Made by a program: the position numbers and the translations under genes
The notes under the pieces: generated by a model
Databases searched by the model: none
Seen by the model: only the letters and a program-made list of their open reading frames with translations
What the model was told of the DNA's origin: nothing
Part shown: one piece after another, positions 54,346 to 62,470 of the stretch
Position numbering within the stretch: the first letter of the stretch is position 1
How the letters are laid out: each line of letters starts with the position of its first letter
Assembly: GCF_900105905.1 (NCBI RefSeq)
Contig: NZ_FNSV01000005.1
Coordinates: 4,774,001-4,838,000 of the forward strand
Length of the DNA: 64,000 bases
Direction of reading: 5' to 3'
Origin: Rhodococcus koreensis
GTDB taxonomy: Bacteria > Actinomycetota > Actinomycetes > Mycobacteriales > Mycobacteriaceae

Positions 54346-54978
54346 TCAGCCTTCGTCGGCGGCGCCCCGGGTCCGCCCGGCACTGAGGATGAGGTCTTCG
54401 TGCAGTTCCATCCAGATGTCGTGGTAGCTGTCGTACATCGGCCGCGCGAACGAGGCGTTGTCGCCGCCGCGGATGCGGTCGAGCGCCGCGGAGAGGCGCG
54501 GCAGGTAGCGACCGAACCGCGGCAGCGCATCGACCAGTTCCGGGAGCGACGCCCGCAGTTGCTCGTCAGTCTGCGCCAGCGCGCCGACGACCTCGCCGTC
54601 GTAGGTCGGGTCGCCGTGATCGTTGGGGGTGTCGTCGCTGCGCATCTGCCAGCGCTGACACACCATCTTGAAGTCGGAGTTGATCGGCAGGAATCGGTCG
54701 TAGAAGGCTGTCAGCGCGGTGGCCGCGCCCGTGGTGGCCGGATCCTGTGCGAGTAGCCGCAGATGCTCGGCCTTGCCCGCGGGGGTCAGCATCGCTCCCG
54801 GCATCCGGCCCTCCCGGCGCACCACCAGACCCTGCTCGACGAGCGGATCCAGGGCCGCCGGCAGGTCCTCGACGGGCACGCCCGACAGGGCGCTGAGCAC
54901 GTTGTCGTTGGCCAGTCCCTTCACGCGGAGCGAATGCAGGACGTCGAAGGTGTGTTGATCTTGCTGGGCGTGAACCAT
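54346..54978 (-). CDS. Winged-helix domain protein of unknown function
   Basis: Protein of 210 residues. The first ~80 residues look like a MarR-like winged helix (TFDVLHSLRVKGLANDNVLSALSGVPVEDLPAALDPLVEQGLVVRREGRMPGAMLTPAGKAEHLRLL). The remainder is helical (TALTAFYDRFLPINSDFKMVCQRWQMR, LVDALPRFGRYLPRLSAALDRI, ARPMYDSYHDIWMELHEDLIL). AGGAG stands six bases before ATG 54978. It starts 44 nt after the acyl-CoA synthetase gene. It might be a regulator, or a ~23 kDa accessory subunit for the nearby phosphotransfer proteins; neither is proven. Confidence 0.72.
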   Translation of the reverse strand: MVHAQQDQHTFDVLHSLRVKGLANDNVLSALSGVPVEDLPAALDPLVEQGLVVRREGRMPGAMLTPAGKAEHLRLLAQDPATTGAATALTAFYDRFLPINSDFKMVCQRWQMRSDDTPNDHGDPTYDGEVVGALAQTDEQLRASLPELVDALPRFGRYLPRLSAALDRIRGGDNASFARPMYDSYHDIWMELHEDLILSAGRTRGAADEG

Positions 54979-55022
54979 GTCTGGCTCCTGTTCGGGTGAT
55001 CGGTGGTCAGATTGTGTCTTCG

Positions 55023-56531
55023 TCAGGAATTCGCGAAATAGTGCGAGCGCAGGGCCTTCTTGTTGAGTTTTCCGGTAGGCAGCCGCGGCAGGCGGTCGAC
55101 GAAGTCGATCGAGCGGGGCGCTTTGAAGGTCGCCAGGCAGCCGCGGCAGTAATCGATGAGGTCGGCGGCGGTGGTGGCGTCACCCGGTACACCCTCGCGC
55201 AATTCCACCATCGCCTTGACCTGTTCCCCGAATTCCGGGTCGGGGATGCCGAATACCGCAGCGTCGACGACATCGGGATGGCGCACCAGGGCGGCCTCGA
55301 TCTCCTCGGGGTAGATGTTGACCCCGCCGGAGATGATCATGAAACTTTCCCGCCCGGCGAGGTAGAGGAATCCGTCCTCGTCGAGGTAGCCGCGGTCGCC
55401 CATGCTTTTCCAGCCGGCACTCGTCGCGGTGTCTCCCGCGTTGACGTAGGCCGCCGCGGCCGGCGGTTCGAACCAGACCTTGCCGATCTCACCCGTCGGC
55501 AGCGGGGTGCCCGCGTCGTCGGTGACGTGCACACGGGTGCCGCCGAGGGGTCGGCCGACCGACCCGGGGTGGTCGGCGGATTCGGCGGCGGAGATGTACG
55601 TGTGCCCGTAGCCCTCGGAGGCGCCGTAGTACTCGTGCAGGACGGGCCCCCACCACGCGTTGATCTGTTCCTTGACCTCCACCGGGCAGGGCGCGCCGGA
55701 GGTGACGGCGGTGGTGTGCGTCGGCGACAGCGCGATGGCGCTCCTGTCGGGCAGGGCGAGGATGCGCAGCAGCATCGTCGGCACCCACTGCGAGTGGGTG
55801 ACCCCGTGGGCGGCGATCGCCGTCATGGCCGCGGACGCGTCGAAGCGTTCCATACACACGACCGTGCCGCCGGCGGCCATCGTCATCAGCTGGAAGGTGA
55901 ACGGCGCCGCGTGGTAGTTCGGGGCGGGCGAGAGCAGCACCGTGTCCGAGTCGATGCCGAGTTTCAGGGCGAGGCCCGCGTGACGGGTGGGGGCGTCCGC
56001 GGGATGGATGTCCAGCAATTTCTGCCGGAACGCCTTCGGACGGCCGGTGGTGCCGCCGCTGTAGAGGACGCGGGCGCCGAAGCGCTCGTCCGCGATGGGA
56101 GTCCTCGGGTGGTTCGCGATCGCCGCGGCGAGGTGCTCGACCCCGGGAGCAGGATCGGTGCACAGGGTCAGCGCGGTGTGCCCGCCGGGAAGGGCGTCGG
56201 CGACCGCTCCGGCGAGCGAGCCGCTGGTGACGACCGCGGCCGGTGTCGCTTCGGCGAGGAGCGCGGCGAGTTCGGCGGCGCCGAGGTGCCAGTTCACCGG
56301 TGTGACATACAGGCCCGCGCGCATTCCGGCCGCGACCACCACCGGCCATTCGATCCGGTTCTCCATCACCAGGACGATGGAATCGCCTGCTGTCACGCCT
56401 CTGCTGCGCAGGAGATGGGCGAGCTGGTTGGACTGCTCGTCGAGCTGCCGGTAGGTGAGCGAAGAACCGGAGGCGGCCATCACGAACGCGAGAGAATCAG
56501 GATGCTCGGTGGCGATTGCGGGTGGGTACAC
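55023..56531 (-). CDS. AMP-dependent acyl-CoA synthetase
   Basis: ANL-superfamily ligase of 502 residues activating a carboxylic acid with ATP and CoA. Motifs: P-loop-like VLYSGGTTGRPKAF, LHEYYGASEGYGHTYIS, GDRGYLDEDGFLYLAGRESFMIISGGVNIYPEEIEA, and the catalytic lysine in LPRLPTGKLNKKALR. GTG 56531 has AGAGG upstream. It heads a two-gene unit with the winged-helix gene and is divergent from the P450 operon, so it probably activates the acid formed by the P450/ALDH steps. Confidence 0.9.
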   Translation of the reverse strand: MYPPAIATEHPDSLAFVMAASGSSLTYRQLDEQSNQLAHLLRSRGVTAGDSIVLVMENRIEWPVVVAAGMRAGLYVTPVNWHLGAAELAALLAEATPAAVVTSGSLAGAVADALPGGHTALTLCTDPAPGVEHLAAAIANHPRTPIADERFGARVLYSGGTTGRPKAFRQKLLDIHPADAPTRHAGLALKLGIDSDTVLLSPAPNYHAAPFTFQLMTMAAGGTVVCMERFDASAAMTAIAAHGVTHSQWVPTMLLRILALPDRSAIALSPTHTTAVTSGAPCPVEVKEQINAWWGPVLHEYYGASEGYGHTYISAAESADHPGSVGRPLGGTRVHVTDDAGTPLPTGEIGKVWFEPPAAAAYVNAGDTATSAGWKSMGDRGYLDEDGFLYLAGRESFMIISGGVNIYPEEIEAALVRHPDVVDAAVFGIPDPEFGEQVKAMVELREGVPGDATTAADLIDYCRGCLATFKAPRSIDFVDRLPRLPTGKLNKKALRSHYFANS

Positions 56532-56633
56532 GTGACCTCTTTTTGTGAATTGTTCGTCACTATCTAGGTCAGGCTACAAGCGATTTGACTCGTCTTACAA
56601 GGGGTATTTGCAAATCCGGCGATTTGTGCTTTA

Positions 56634-56649
56634 GTGACACCAATGTCAC
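56634..56649. promoter_or_regulatory. GTGA-N8-TCAC operator before the P450 operon
   Basis: GTGACA-CCAA-TGTCAC is a perfect dyad that covers a possible upstream ATG at 56643, which supports the later start at 56682. It lies between the divergent CoA synthetase and P450 genes and matches the site at 53383 in half-sites and spacing. Confidence 0.6.
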
Positions 56650-56681
56650 AAACGAACGTGACCGTGACGGGAGACATCCAA

Positions 56682-57884
56682 ATGACCACCAGCAGTGGTA
56701 TCGACCTGATGGACCTGCGGGCATTCGCCTCCGGCTACGCGGACGAGATCTTCGCGCAGTTGCGCAACGAGGACCCTCTGCACTGGAACGAGGAACCGAA
56801 CGGCCCGGGATTCTGGTCGGTGACTCGATACGCCGACGTCAAAGCAGTTGCCGCGGACCACGACACGTTCACCGTCACCCAGGGGACGCAGATCGCGAGC
56901 AGGCGCGCCGAAGGCGAAGGCGCCCGCAGCATTCACCACGTCGACCCACCGGAGCACGGTCCGCTGCGCAAGATCGTCACCCCGCACGTGCGACCCGCCA
57001 AGGTGAAGGCCCTCGTCCCGGACATCGAGGCGGTGATCGACGACCTGCTGAACAAGGCCGTCGGCGCGGGGCCGATCGACCTGGTCGCGAACATCTCCGC
57101 CCAACTGCCACTGGTGATGATCGGTCGACTGCTCGGCGCCCCGCTCGAGGACTGCCCGAACCTGCTGCGGTGGACGAACCAGATGGCCTCGGAGGACCCC
57201 GACTACTCCGCGGGCCCCGAGACCGCCGTGCGCGCCCGCGACGAGGTGTTCGCCTACTTCCGGGCCCTCGAGACCGAGCGTCGGGCCTGCCCGGCCGACG
57301 ACCTGGTCAGCGTGCTGACCGCCGCCGAACTCGACGGGGTCCCGCTCAGCCGAGGTTACCTCGACGCCTACTACCTGATCCTGATGGTCGCCGGGAACGA
57401 AACCACTCGGAACCTGCTGTCGGGCGGTGTGCTCGCCCTGCACGAGAACCCGCAATGGTGGGACGTTCTGCGCGAGAATCCGGGCAAGATCCGCTCCGCG
57501 GTCGAAGAGATGGTGCGTTGGGTGTCGCCGGTGCTGTCGATGCGGCGCACCGCCACCCGGGACGTCGAGATACACGGCAAGACCGTGAAGGCCGGCGACA
57601 AGGTCGTCATGTGGTTCTGTTCCGCGAACCGGGACGAGCGGGTGTTCGAGGAGCCGGACACGTTCCGGGCCGATCGGTTCCCGAACGAGCACCTGGGTTT
57701 CGGGTGGGGCGATCACGCCTGCCTCGGCGCCAACCTCGCCCGCCTCGAGGCGAAGCTGTTCTTCACCAAGCTCGTCGAACGCGGCATCGACATCGACGTG
57801 GCCGATTCCCCGAAGCGACTGCAGAGCAACTTCTTCCGCGGCATCAAGACCCTGCCCGTGCGATTGGAGCCGCGCCATGGCTGA
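56682..57884 (+). CDS. Cytochrome P450
   Basis: Soluble P450 of 400 residues. I-helix LILMVAGNETTRNLLSGG, ExxR in VEEMVRWVSPVLSMRRTA, heme loop LGFGWGDHACLGANLARLE with Cys347. The I-helix has Asn in place of the usual acidic residue (AGNETT), as in several alkane/terpene and steroid P450s. ATG 56682 follows GGGAG by nine bases. First gene of a P450-ALDH-SDR-dikinase operon with consecutive overlaps, so its product alcohol is probably handed to the SDR or ALDH. Confidence 0.92.
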   Translation: MTTSSGIDLMDLRAFASGYADEIFAQLRNEDPLHWNEEPNGPGFWSVTRYADVKAVAADHDTFTVTQGTQIASRRAEGEGARSIHHVDPPEHGPLRKIVTPHVRPAKVKALVPDIEAVIDDLLNKAVGAGPIDLVANISAQLPLVMIGRLLGAPLEDCPNLLRWTNQMASEDPDYSAGPETAVRARDEVFAYFRALETERRACPADDLVSVLTAAELDGVPLSRGYLDAYYLILMVAGNETTRNLLSGGVLALHENPQWWDVLRENPGKIRSAVEEMVRWVSPVLSMRRTATRDVEIHGKTVKAGDKVVMWFCSANRDERVFEEPDTFRADRFPNEHLGFGWGDHACLGANLARLEAKLFFTKLVERGIDIDVADSPKRLQSNFFRGIKTLPVRLEPRHG

Positions 57885-59307
57885 CACCTTCGACCGGGCC
57901 GGTTGTCTGATCGACGGCGACTGGTTCGTGCCGGCCGGGCCGGTGATCGAGGTGATCGACCCGTTCACCGAGTCCGTGATGGGTGAGGTCGTCGACGCCG
58001 GATCCGAGGTCGTCGACGACGCCGTGCGGTCGGCCGCAGCAGCCCATCCGGCGTGGCGGCGCACCGACGTCGCCGAGCGGGCGGAGTTGCTCGACCGTGC
58101 CGCGGATCTGCTCACCCGTGACGGCTCGGCGATCGCGGCACTGGTCAGCCGGGAAATGGGTATGCCGATCTCGCTCGCGGAGGTCACACAGGCCCAGCTC
58201 CCCGCCGACGTGCTGCGGGCCACCGCCCGCACCGCCCGCGACTTCCCGTGGTCGCAGGACATCGACGGGGCCACCCTGGTCCGACGCGGCAGCGGGGTCG
58301 TCGGCGCGATCACGCCGTGGAACATGCCGGTCCATCAGATCGTCGCCAAGGTCTCGGCCGCACTCGCCGCCGGATCGACCGTGGTGCTCAAGGCGTCGGA
58401 GATGACCCCGTACGACGCGAACGCGCTCGCCGCGCTGTTCCTCGAGGCGGGATTTCCGGCCGGGGTGTTCAACGTCGTGACCGGAACCGGTGCGGTCACC
58501 GGAGCCGCACTGGCCGCGCACCCGGGCCTCGCGCACGTCTCGTTCACCGGCAGCGTCGTCGCCGGTCGCACGGTGGCCTCCCTGGCGGCGCAGACGTTGA
58601 CCCGCTGCACCCTCGAACTCGGCGGAAAGTCACCTGCCGTGGTGCTGCCGGACGCGGACCTCGAGACCGCGCTCACCGGGGTCGTCACATCCGGTCTGGT
58701 CAACTCCGGTCAGGCCTGCAACGCCACCACCCGCCTGCTGATCCCGGAACACCTCGCCGCCGACTCCGTCGACATCATCGAAGATGCAGTCGCGCAGCAG
58801 GTCCTGGGTAATCCCGCGGACCCCCGGACGCGGCAGGGGCCGCTCGTCTCGGCGCGCCAACGTGAGCGCGTCCTCGACCACATCGGTGACGCCGTCGCCG
58901 CCGGCGGGCACCTGCTCACCGGCACGGGCAAGCCGTCGGAGGCGTCCCCGACCGGGTACTTCGTCGATCCCACCGTCATCACCGGACTGCCCGAGGACGC
59001 CCGGGCCATCCGTGAGGAGATCTTCGGCCCCGTCATCGCCGTGCAGATCTACACCGATGTCGACGACGCCGTCCGCATCGCCAACGACTGCGCGTACGGG
59101 TTGTCCGCGGAGGTGTGGTCCGGCGACGTCGAGCGCGCCCGCGCCGTCGCCGGACGGCTCGACGTCGGCCAGGTCAAGATCAACGGCGTCCGCACCCGCA
59201 ATCGGCCCACAGTTCCCTTCGGTGGCGTCAAGAATTCCGGCTACGGCCGCGAACTCGGCCACCTCGGCATCGAGGAGTTCACCGACGTGACGGCGGTAAT
59301 GTCATGA
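57877..59307 (+). CDS. NAD(P)-dependent aldehyde dehydrogenase
   Basis: A 476-residue ALDH. Cofactor region GAITPWNMPVHQIVAKVSAALAAGSTVVLKASE, active-site Glu247 in CTLELGGKSPAVVL and nucleophile Cys281 in NSGQACNATTR; ending PFGGVKNSGYGRELGHLGIEEF. It overlaps the P450 end by 8 nt and the SDR start by 4 nt, so it is strictly co-translated. It would oxidise the aldehyde derived from the P450 product to an acid for the divergent CoA synthetase. Confidence 0.92.
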   Translation: MADTFDRAGCLIDGDWFVPAGPVIEVIDPFTESVMGEVVDAGSEVVDDAVRSAAAAHPAWRRTDVAERAELLDRAADLLTRDGSAIAALVSREMGMPISLAEVTQAQLPADVLRATARTARDFPWSQDIDGATLVRRGSGVVGAITPWNMPVHQIVAKVSAALAAGSTVVLKASEMTPYDANALAALFLEAGFPAGVFNVVTGTGAVTGAALAAHPGLAHVSFTGSVVAGRTVASLAAQTLTRCTLELGGKSPAVVLPDADLETALTGVVTSGLVNSGQACNATTRLLIPEHLAADSVDIIEDAVAQQVLGNPADPRTRQGPLVSARQRERVLDHIGDAVAAGGHLLTGTGKPSEASPTGYFVDPTVITGLPEDARAIREEIFGPVIAVQIYTDVDDAVRIANDCAYGLSAEVWSGDVERARAVAGRLDVGQVKINGVRTRNRPTVPFGGVKNSGYGRELGHLGIEEFTDVTAVMS

Positions 59308-60110
59308 CCGGCAACACTTTCAGCGGAAACATCGTCGTCACCGGCGCGGCATCGGGGATCGGACTCGCCCTCGCCGGCCAGTTGAGCTCGGCAGGCGCCA
59401 CGGTCTACGCCCTCGACCGGCGCGACTGCCCGATCGGACCGGTGCGCACCCTGCTGTGCGACCTCTCCGACCCCGGCTCGATCAGCGACGCCGTCGCGGC
59501 CCTCCCCGGTGAGGTCACCGGGCTGGCGAACGTCGCCGGTGTCCCGGGCACCGCTGCCGCGCAGACCGTGCTGGCGGTCAATCTTCTCGGGGCGCGCCTG
59601 CTCACCGAACTTCTGCTCCCCCGCATGACTGCGGGAGCGGCGATCGTCAACGTCGCCTCCGTCGCCGCGTACCGCAACACCGAATCCCCGGAGTCGATCG
59701 ACGAACTGCTGCGGGTCCGCGACCGCGCGGACCTGCACGCCTGGTTGCGTGATCACCCCGTCAAGGGGCCCGCCGCCTACGACACCTCCAAACGCGCCCT
59801 CGTCGACTGGACGCAACTGCTGTCGGCGAAACTGACGGCACGCCACATCCGGGCGCTGTCGGTCAGCCCCGGACCGGTCGAGACACCGATCCTCGCCGAC
59901 TTCGAAGCCAGCATGGGCGCCGACGCGATGGCACGATCCCACGACGCGGTCGGCAGACACGGCTACCCCCATGAGATCGGCGCGGTCGTCGCGTTCGCCC
60001 TCTCCCCCGCCGCGTCGTGGCTCAACGGCATCGACATCCCGGTCGAAGGTGGCCTGTTCGCCACCCGTGCGGCCGCCAAATCCCCCGTTTTCGAAGGACT
60101 CTCGCTATGA
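59304..60110 (+). CDS. SDR of the 3-alpha-hydroxysteroid dehydrogenase / coniferyl-alcohol dehydrogenase type
   Basis: Protein of 268 residues. Rossmann motif TGAASGIG (13-20), catalytic Ser119, Tyr159 and Lys163 (YDTSK). A ~30-residue insertion (NTESPESIDELLRVRDRADLHAWLRDHPVKG) before the tyrosine is the mark of the 3-alpha-HSD/carbonyl reductase branch, which handles steroids or bulky aryl/terpenoid alcohols. ATG 59304 overlaps the ALDH stop (ATGA); its own stop overlaps the dikinase-like start. Confidence 0.88.
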   Translation: MTGNTFSGNIVVTGAASGIGLALAGQLSSAGATVYALDRRDCPIGPVRTLLCDLSDPGSISDAVAALPGEVTGLANVAGVPGTAAAQTVLAVNLLGARLLTELLLPRMTAGAAIVNVASVAAYRNTESPESIDELLRVRDRADLHAWLRDHPVKGPAAYDTSKRALVDWTQLLSAKLTARHIRALSVSPGPVETPILADFEASMGADAMARSHDAVGRHGYPHEIGAVVAFALSPAASWLNGIDIPVEGGLFATRAAAKSPVFEGLSL

Positions 60111-61603
60111 CCTCCTCCAGCAGTCCGGCCGAGCACGTCATCACCCTCGACGGCACCCACCCCAGCACCCGCGAGGTACTCGGCGGCAAGGCCTACAGCG
60201 TCAACAAGATGCGGGCGATGGGACTGCCGGTCCCCCCGGCGTTCGCGCTGCCCACCGGTGTCTGCGCGGTCTACCACGACAACGGCCGATCCCTGCCGGA
60301 CGAGATCTGGCAGCAGGTCCTCGAACACCTGCGACGACTCGAAACGGAGACCGGCCGCCGGTTCGGCGCCGGTCCGTCCCCGCTGCTGGTGTCCGTTCGG
60401 TCCGGCGCCGCGCAGTCCATGCCGGGCATGATGGACACCGTCCTCAACCTCGGCCTGACCCCCGAACTGTGTGAGGCGCTCGCCGCCGAGACCGGCGATC
60501 AGCGGTGGGCGACGGACACCTGGCAGCGGTTCTGTCACAGTTACGCCGACATCGTCGCCGGCGACCCCGGTGCCGCGCCGCCGAGCGATCCGCTCGACCA
60601 GTTGCGATCGGCGATCGGCGCCGTCTTCGATTCCTGGACCAACGAGCGTGTGAAGGCGTATCGCGCCCGGCACAACCTCGGCGCCGGCGCCGGAACCGCA
60701 GTCACCGTGCAGGCCATGGTGTTCGGCAACCGCGACGAACGGTCCGGGACCGGGGTGCTGTTCAGCCGGGATCCGGCCACCGGCGAGAACACTCTCTACG
60801 GCGAATGGCTGGCGAAGGCGCAGGGCGAGGACGTCGTGTCCGGGGAGAAGACCCCGAACCCGCTCGTCACCGTCGGCGACATCCTGCCCGACGTGTACCC
60901 GGAACTCGAGCGCATCGCCGAGGTCCTCGAACGTGAGCACCGCGACCTGGTCGACATCGAGTTCACCGTCGAAAGCGGCCGGTTGTACGTCCTGCAGTGC
61001 CGGGCCGGGAAGCGTGCTCCGCGCGCCGCGGTCCGGATCGCCGTCGACCTCGTCCGCGAAGGTCTCATCACGGCCGACGAGGCGGTCTCCCGCGTCTCGG
61101 CCGAGCAGGCCGCGAGCCTGGCGAAAACGCAGGCGGTGCACGCCGACCGGACGGTCCTGGCCGGCGGCCTCGGCGCCGGCCCCGGTGTCGCCGTCGGGCA
61201 GGCCGTCAGCGACCTCGACCAGGCCCTCGACCTCGCCGCGGCCGGCACACCCGTCGTGCTCGTTCGTCCCTCCACCGCCCCGGACGATGTGCCCGCGATG
61301 TTCGAATCGGTCGCCGTCGTCACCGAACTCGGCGGCAGCACCTCCCACGCGGCGCTGGTGTGCCGGGAGATCGGGCTGCCGTGCGTGGTCGGCGCCGGAG
61401 TCGGCACCGTCGCGAAACTGACCGGGCTCACGGTGACCGTCGACGGCACCACCGGCGCGGTCTACGAGGGCGACGCCCTGCACACCCCGGACGAGGGCGA
61501 CGTCGACGAGTACCTCACCGAACTCCTCGGCTACCTGCCCGGCACCGTCCCGGTGGATCATCCGCTCGCACAGTTGCGCTCTGCGCACCTGGAACGGGCA
61601 TAA
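60107..61603 (+). CDS. PPDK-like protein: ATP-grasp plus phospho-histidine domain, no PEP/pyruvate barrel
   Basis: Protein of 498 residues, little more than half of full pyruvate phosphate dikinase (about 880). N-terminal ATP-grasp: LGGKAYSVNKMRAMGLPVPPAFALP, LLVSVRSGAAQSMPGMMDTVLNLGL, VQAMVFGNRDERSGTGVLFSRDPATGE, DIEFTVESGRLYVLQCRAGKRAP. The swivelling domain has His414 in TELGGSTSHAALVCREIGLPCVVG. The C-terminal barrel that binds PEP/pyruvate is missing, so the phosphate acceptor must be something else. Similar short proteins are annotated ppdK in mycobacteria. Overlaps the SDR by ATGA. Confidence 0.88.
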   Translation: MTSSSSPAEHVITLDGTHPSTREVLGGKAYSVNKMRAMGLPVPPAFALPTGVCAVYHDNGRSLPDEIWQQVLEHLRRLETETGRRFGAGPSPLLVSVRSGAAQSMPGMMDTVLNLGLTPELCEALAAETGDQRWATDTWQRFCHSYADIVAGDPGAAPPSDPLDQLRSAIGAVFDSWTNERVKAYRARHNLGAGAGTAVTVQAMVFGNRDERSGTGVLFSRDPATGENTLYGEWLAKAQGEDVVSGEKTPNPLVTVGDILPDVYPELERIAEVLEREHRDLVDIEFTVESGRLYVLQCRAGKRAPRAAVRIAVDLVREGLITADEAVSRVSAEQAASLAKTQAVHADRTVLAGGLGAGPGVAVGQAVSDLDQALDLAAAGTPVVLVRPSTAPDDVPAMFESVAVVTELGGSTSHAALVCREIGLPCVVGAGVGTVAKLTGLTVTVDGTTGAVYEGDALHTPDEGDVDEYLTELLGYLPGTVPVDHPLAQLRSAHLERA

Positions 61604-61680
61604 CGCGAGGTCAGAACGATGCGACATCCACGGTCAGTGATATCTTGTTCGCAAACTCGGGCGACGGAGAGGGGGCGGCG

Positions 61681-62388
61681 ATGACCACACAGCGGCAGGT
61701 CCCACCACGCACGCTCGACGACGTCTACACCCACGTCGGCCTCGTCGAACCCGGTGCGGCCACCCCGAAACGTCCCAACCGCCGCGGGGAGCTCACCCGG
61801 GAACGCATCGTGCAGGCCGCGATCGAATGCTTCAGCGAGTACGGGTACACCCGCACCCGGGTCTCCGACATCACCCACCGCGCGAAGACCGCGCAGGGAA
61901 ACTTCTACCGGCACTTCACCGACCTGGACGACGTCTTCCTCGCCGCCATGCACACCGGGCTCCAGGAATTGTCCGAGGCCACCAGCCGCAAGACGACCAC
62001 CAGCGGCGAACTCGAAGCGCTGATCGAGGTCAACAGCACCTACCTGCACGCCTACTCCCGGCACCGGCACATCCTGCGACTGCTGCGTGAAGCTGCCGCC
62101 GCCAGCGCCAACGAGGGTTTTCAGCAGCTGTGGCTGCAACTGCGTGACGACTTCATCGCACGCACCCGCCGCTGGCTGGAGAAACTGCACGACCGCGGGG
62201 AGATCGGGGACACCAACCTCGACCTGCTCGCCGAGTCGCTCGGCTGCATGACCGAGCAGATGGCCTACGTGCACGTCGGTCTCCCCGCCTCCACCCCCAA
62301 ACGCGAACGCATCGACGAACTCGGCCGCGCCCTCGGTGAGGTCTGGTTCCGGGCGCTGCCCCCGGCCGCGTTGCCGTCCGAGCACTGA
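61681..62388 (+). CDS. TetR-family transcriptional regulator
   Basis: Protein of 235 residues with a ~35-residue leader before the helix-turn-helix (GELTRERIVQAAIECFSEYGYTRTRVSDITHRAKTAQGNFYRHFTDLDDVFLAAM, ~37-92). The ligand domain is helical (YSRHRHILRLLREAAAASANEGFQQLWLQLRDDFIARTRRWLEKLHDRGEI). ATG 61681 has GGAGAGGGGGCGGCG upstream. It lies 77 bp after the dikinase-like gene and 82 bp before the reductase; it is the best candidate for binding the GTGA-N8-TCAC sites. Confidence 0.88.
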   Translation: MTTQRQVPPRTLDDVYTHVGLVEPGAATPKRPNRRGELTRERIVQAAIECFSEYGYTRTRVSDITHRAKTAQGNFYRHFTDLDDVFLAAMHTGLQELSEATSRKTTTSGELEALIEVNSTYLHAYSRHRHILRLLREAAAASANEGFQQLWLQLRDDFIARTRRWLEKLHDRGEIGDTNLDLLAESLGCMTEQMAYVHVGLPASTPKRERIDELGRALGEVWFRALPPAALPSEH

Positions 62389-62470
62389 CCACATTCCACC
62401 GGCTCCCTTCGGCCGCCGACGGCCGACACGTGTCGCTTCCCCATCCTGAGCTGCAACGAAAGACGCACCC

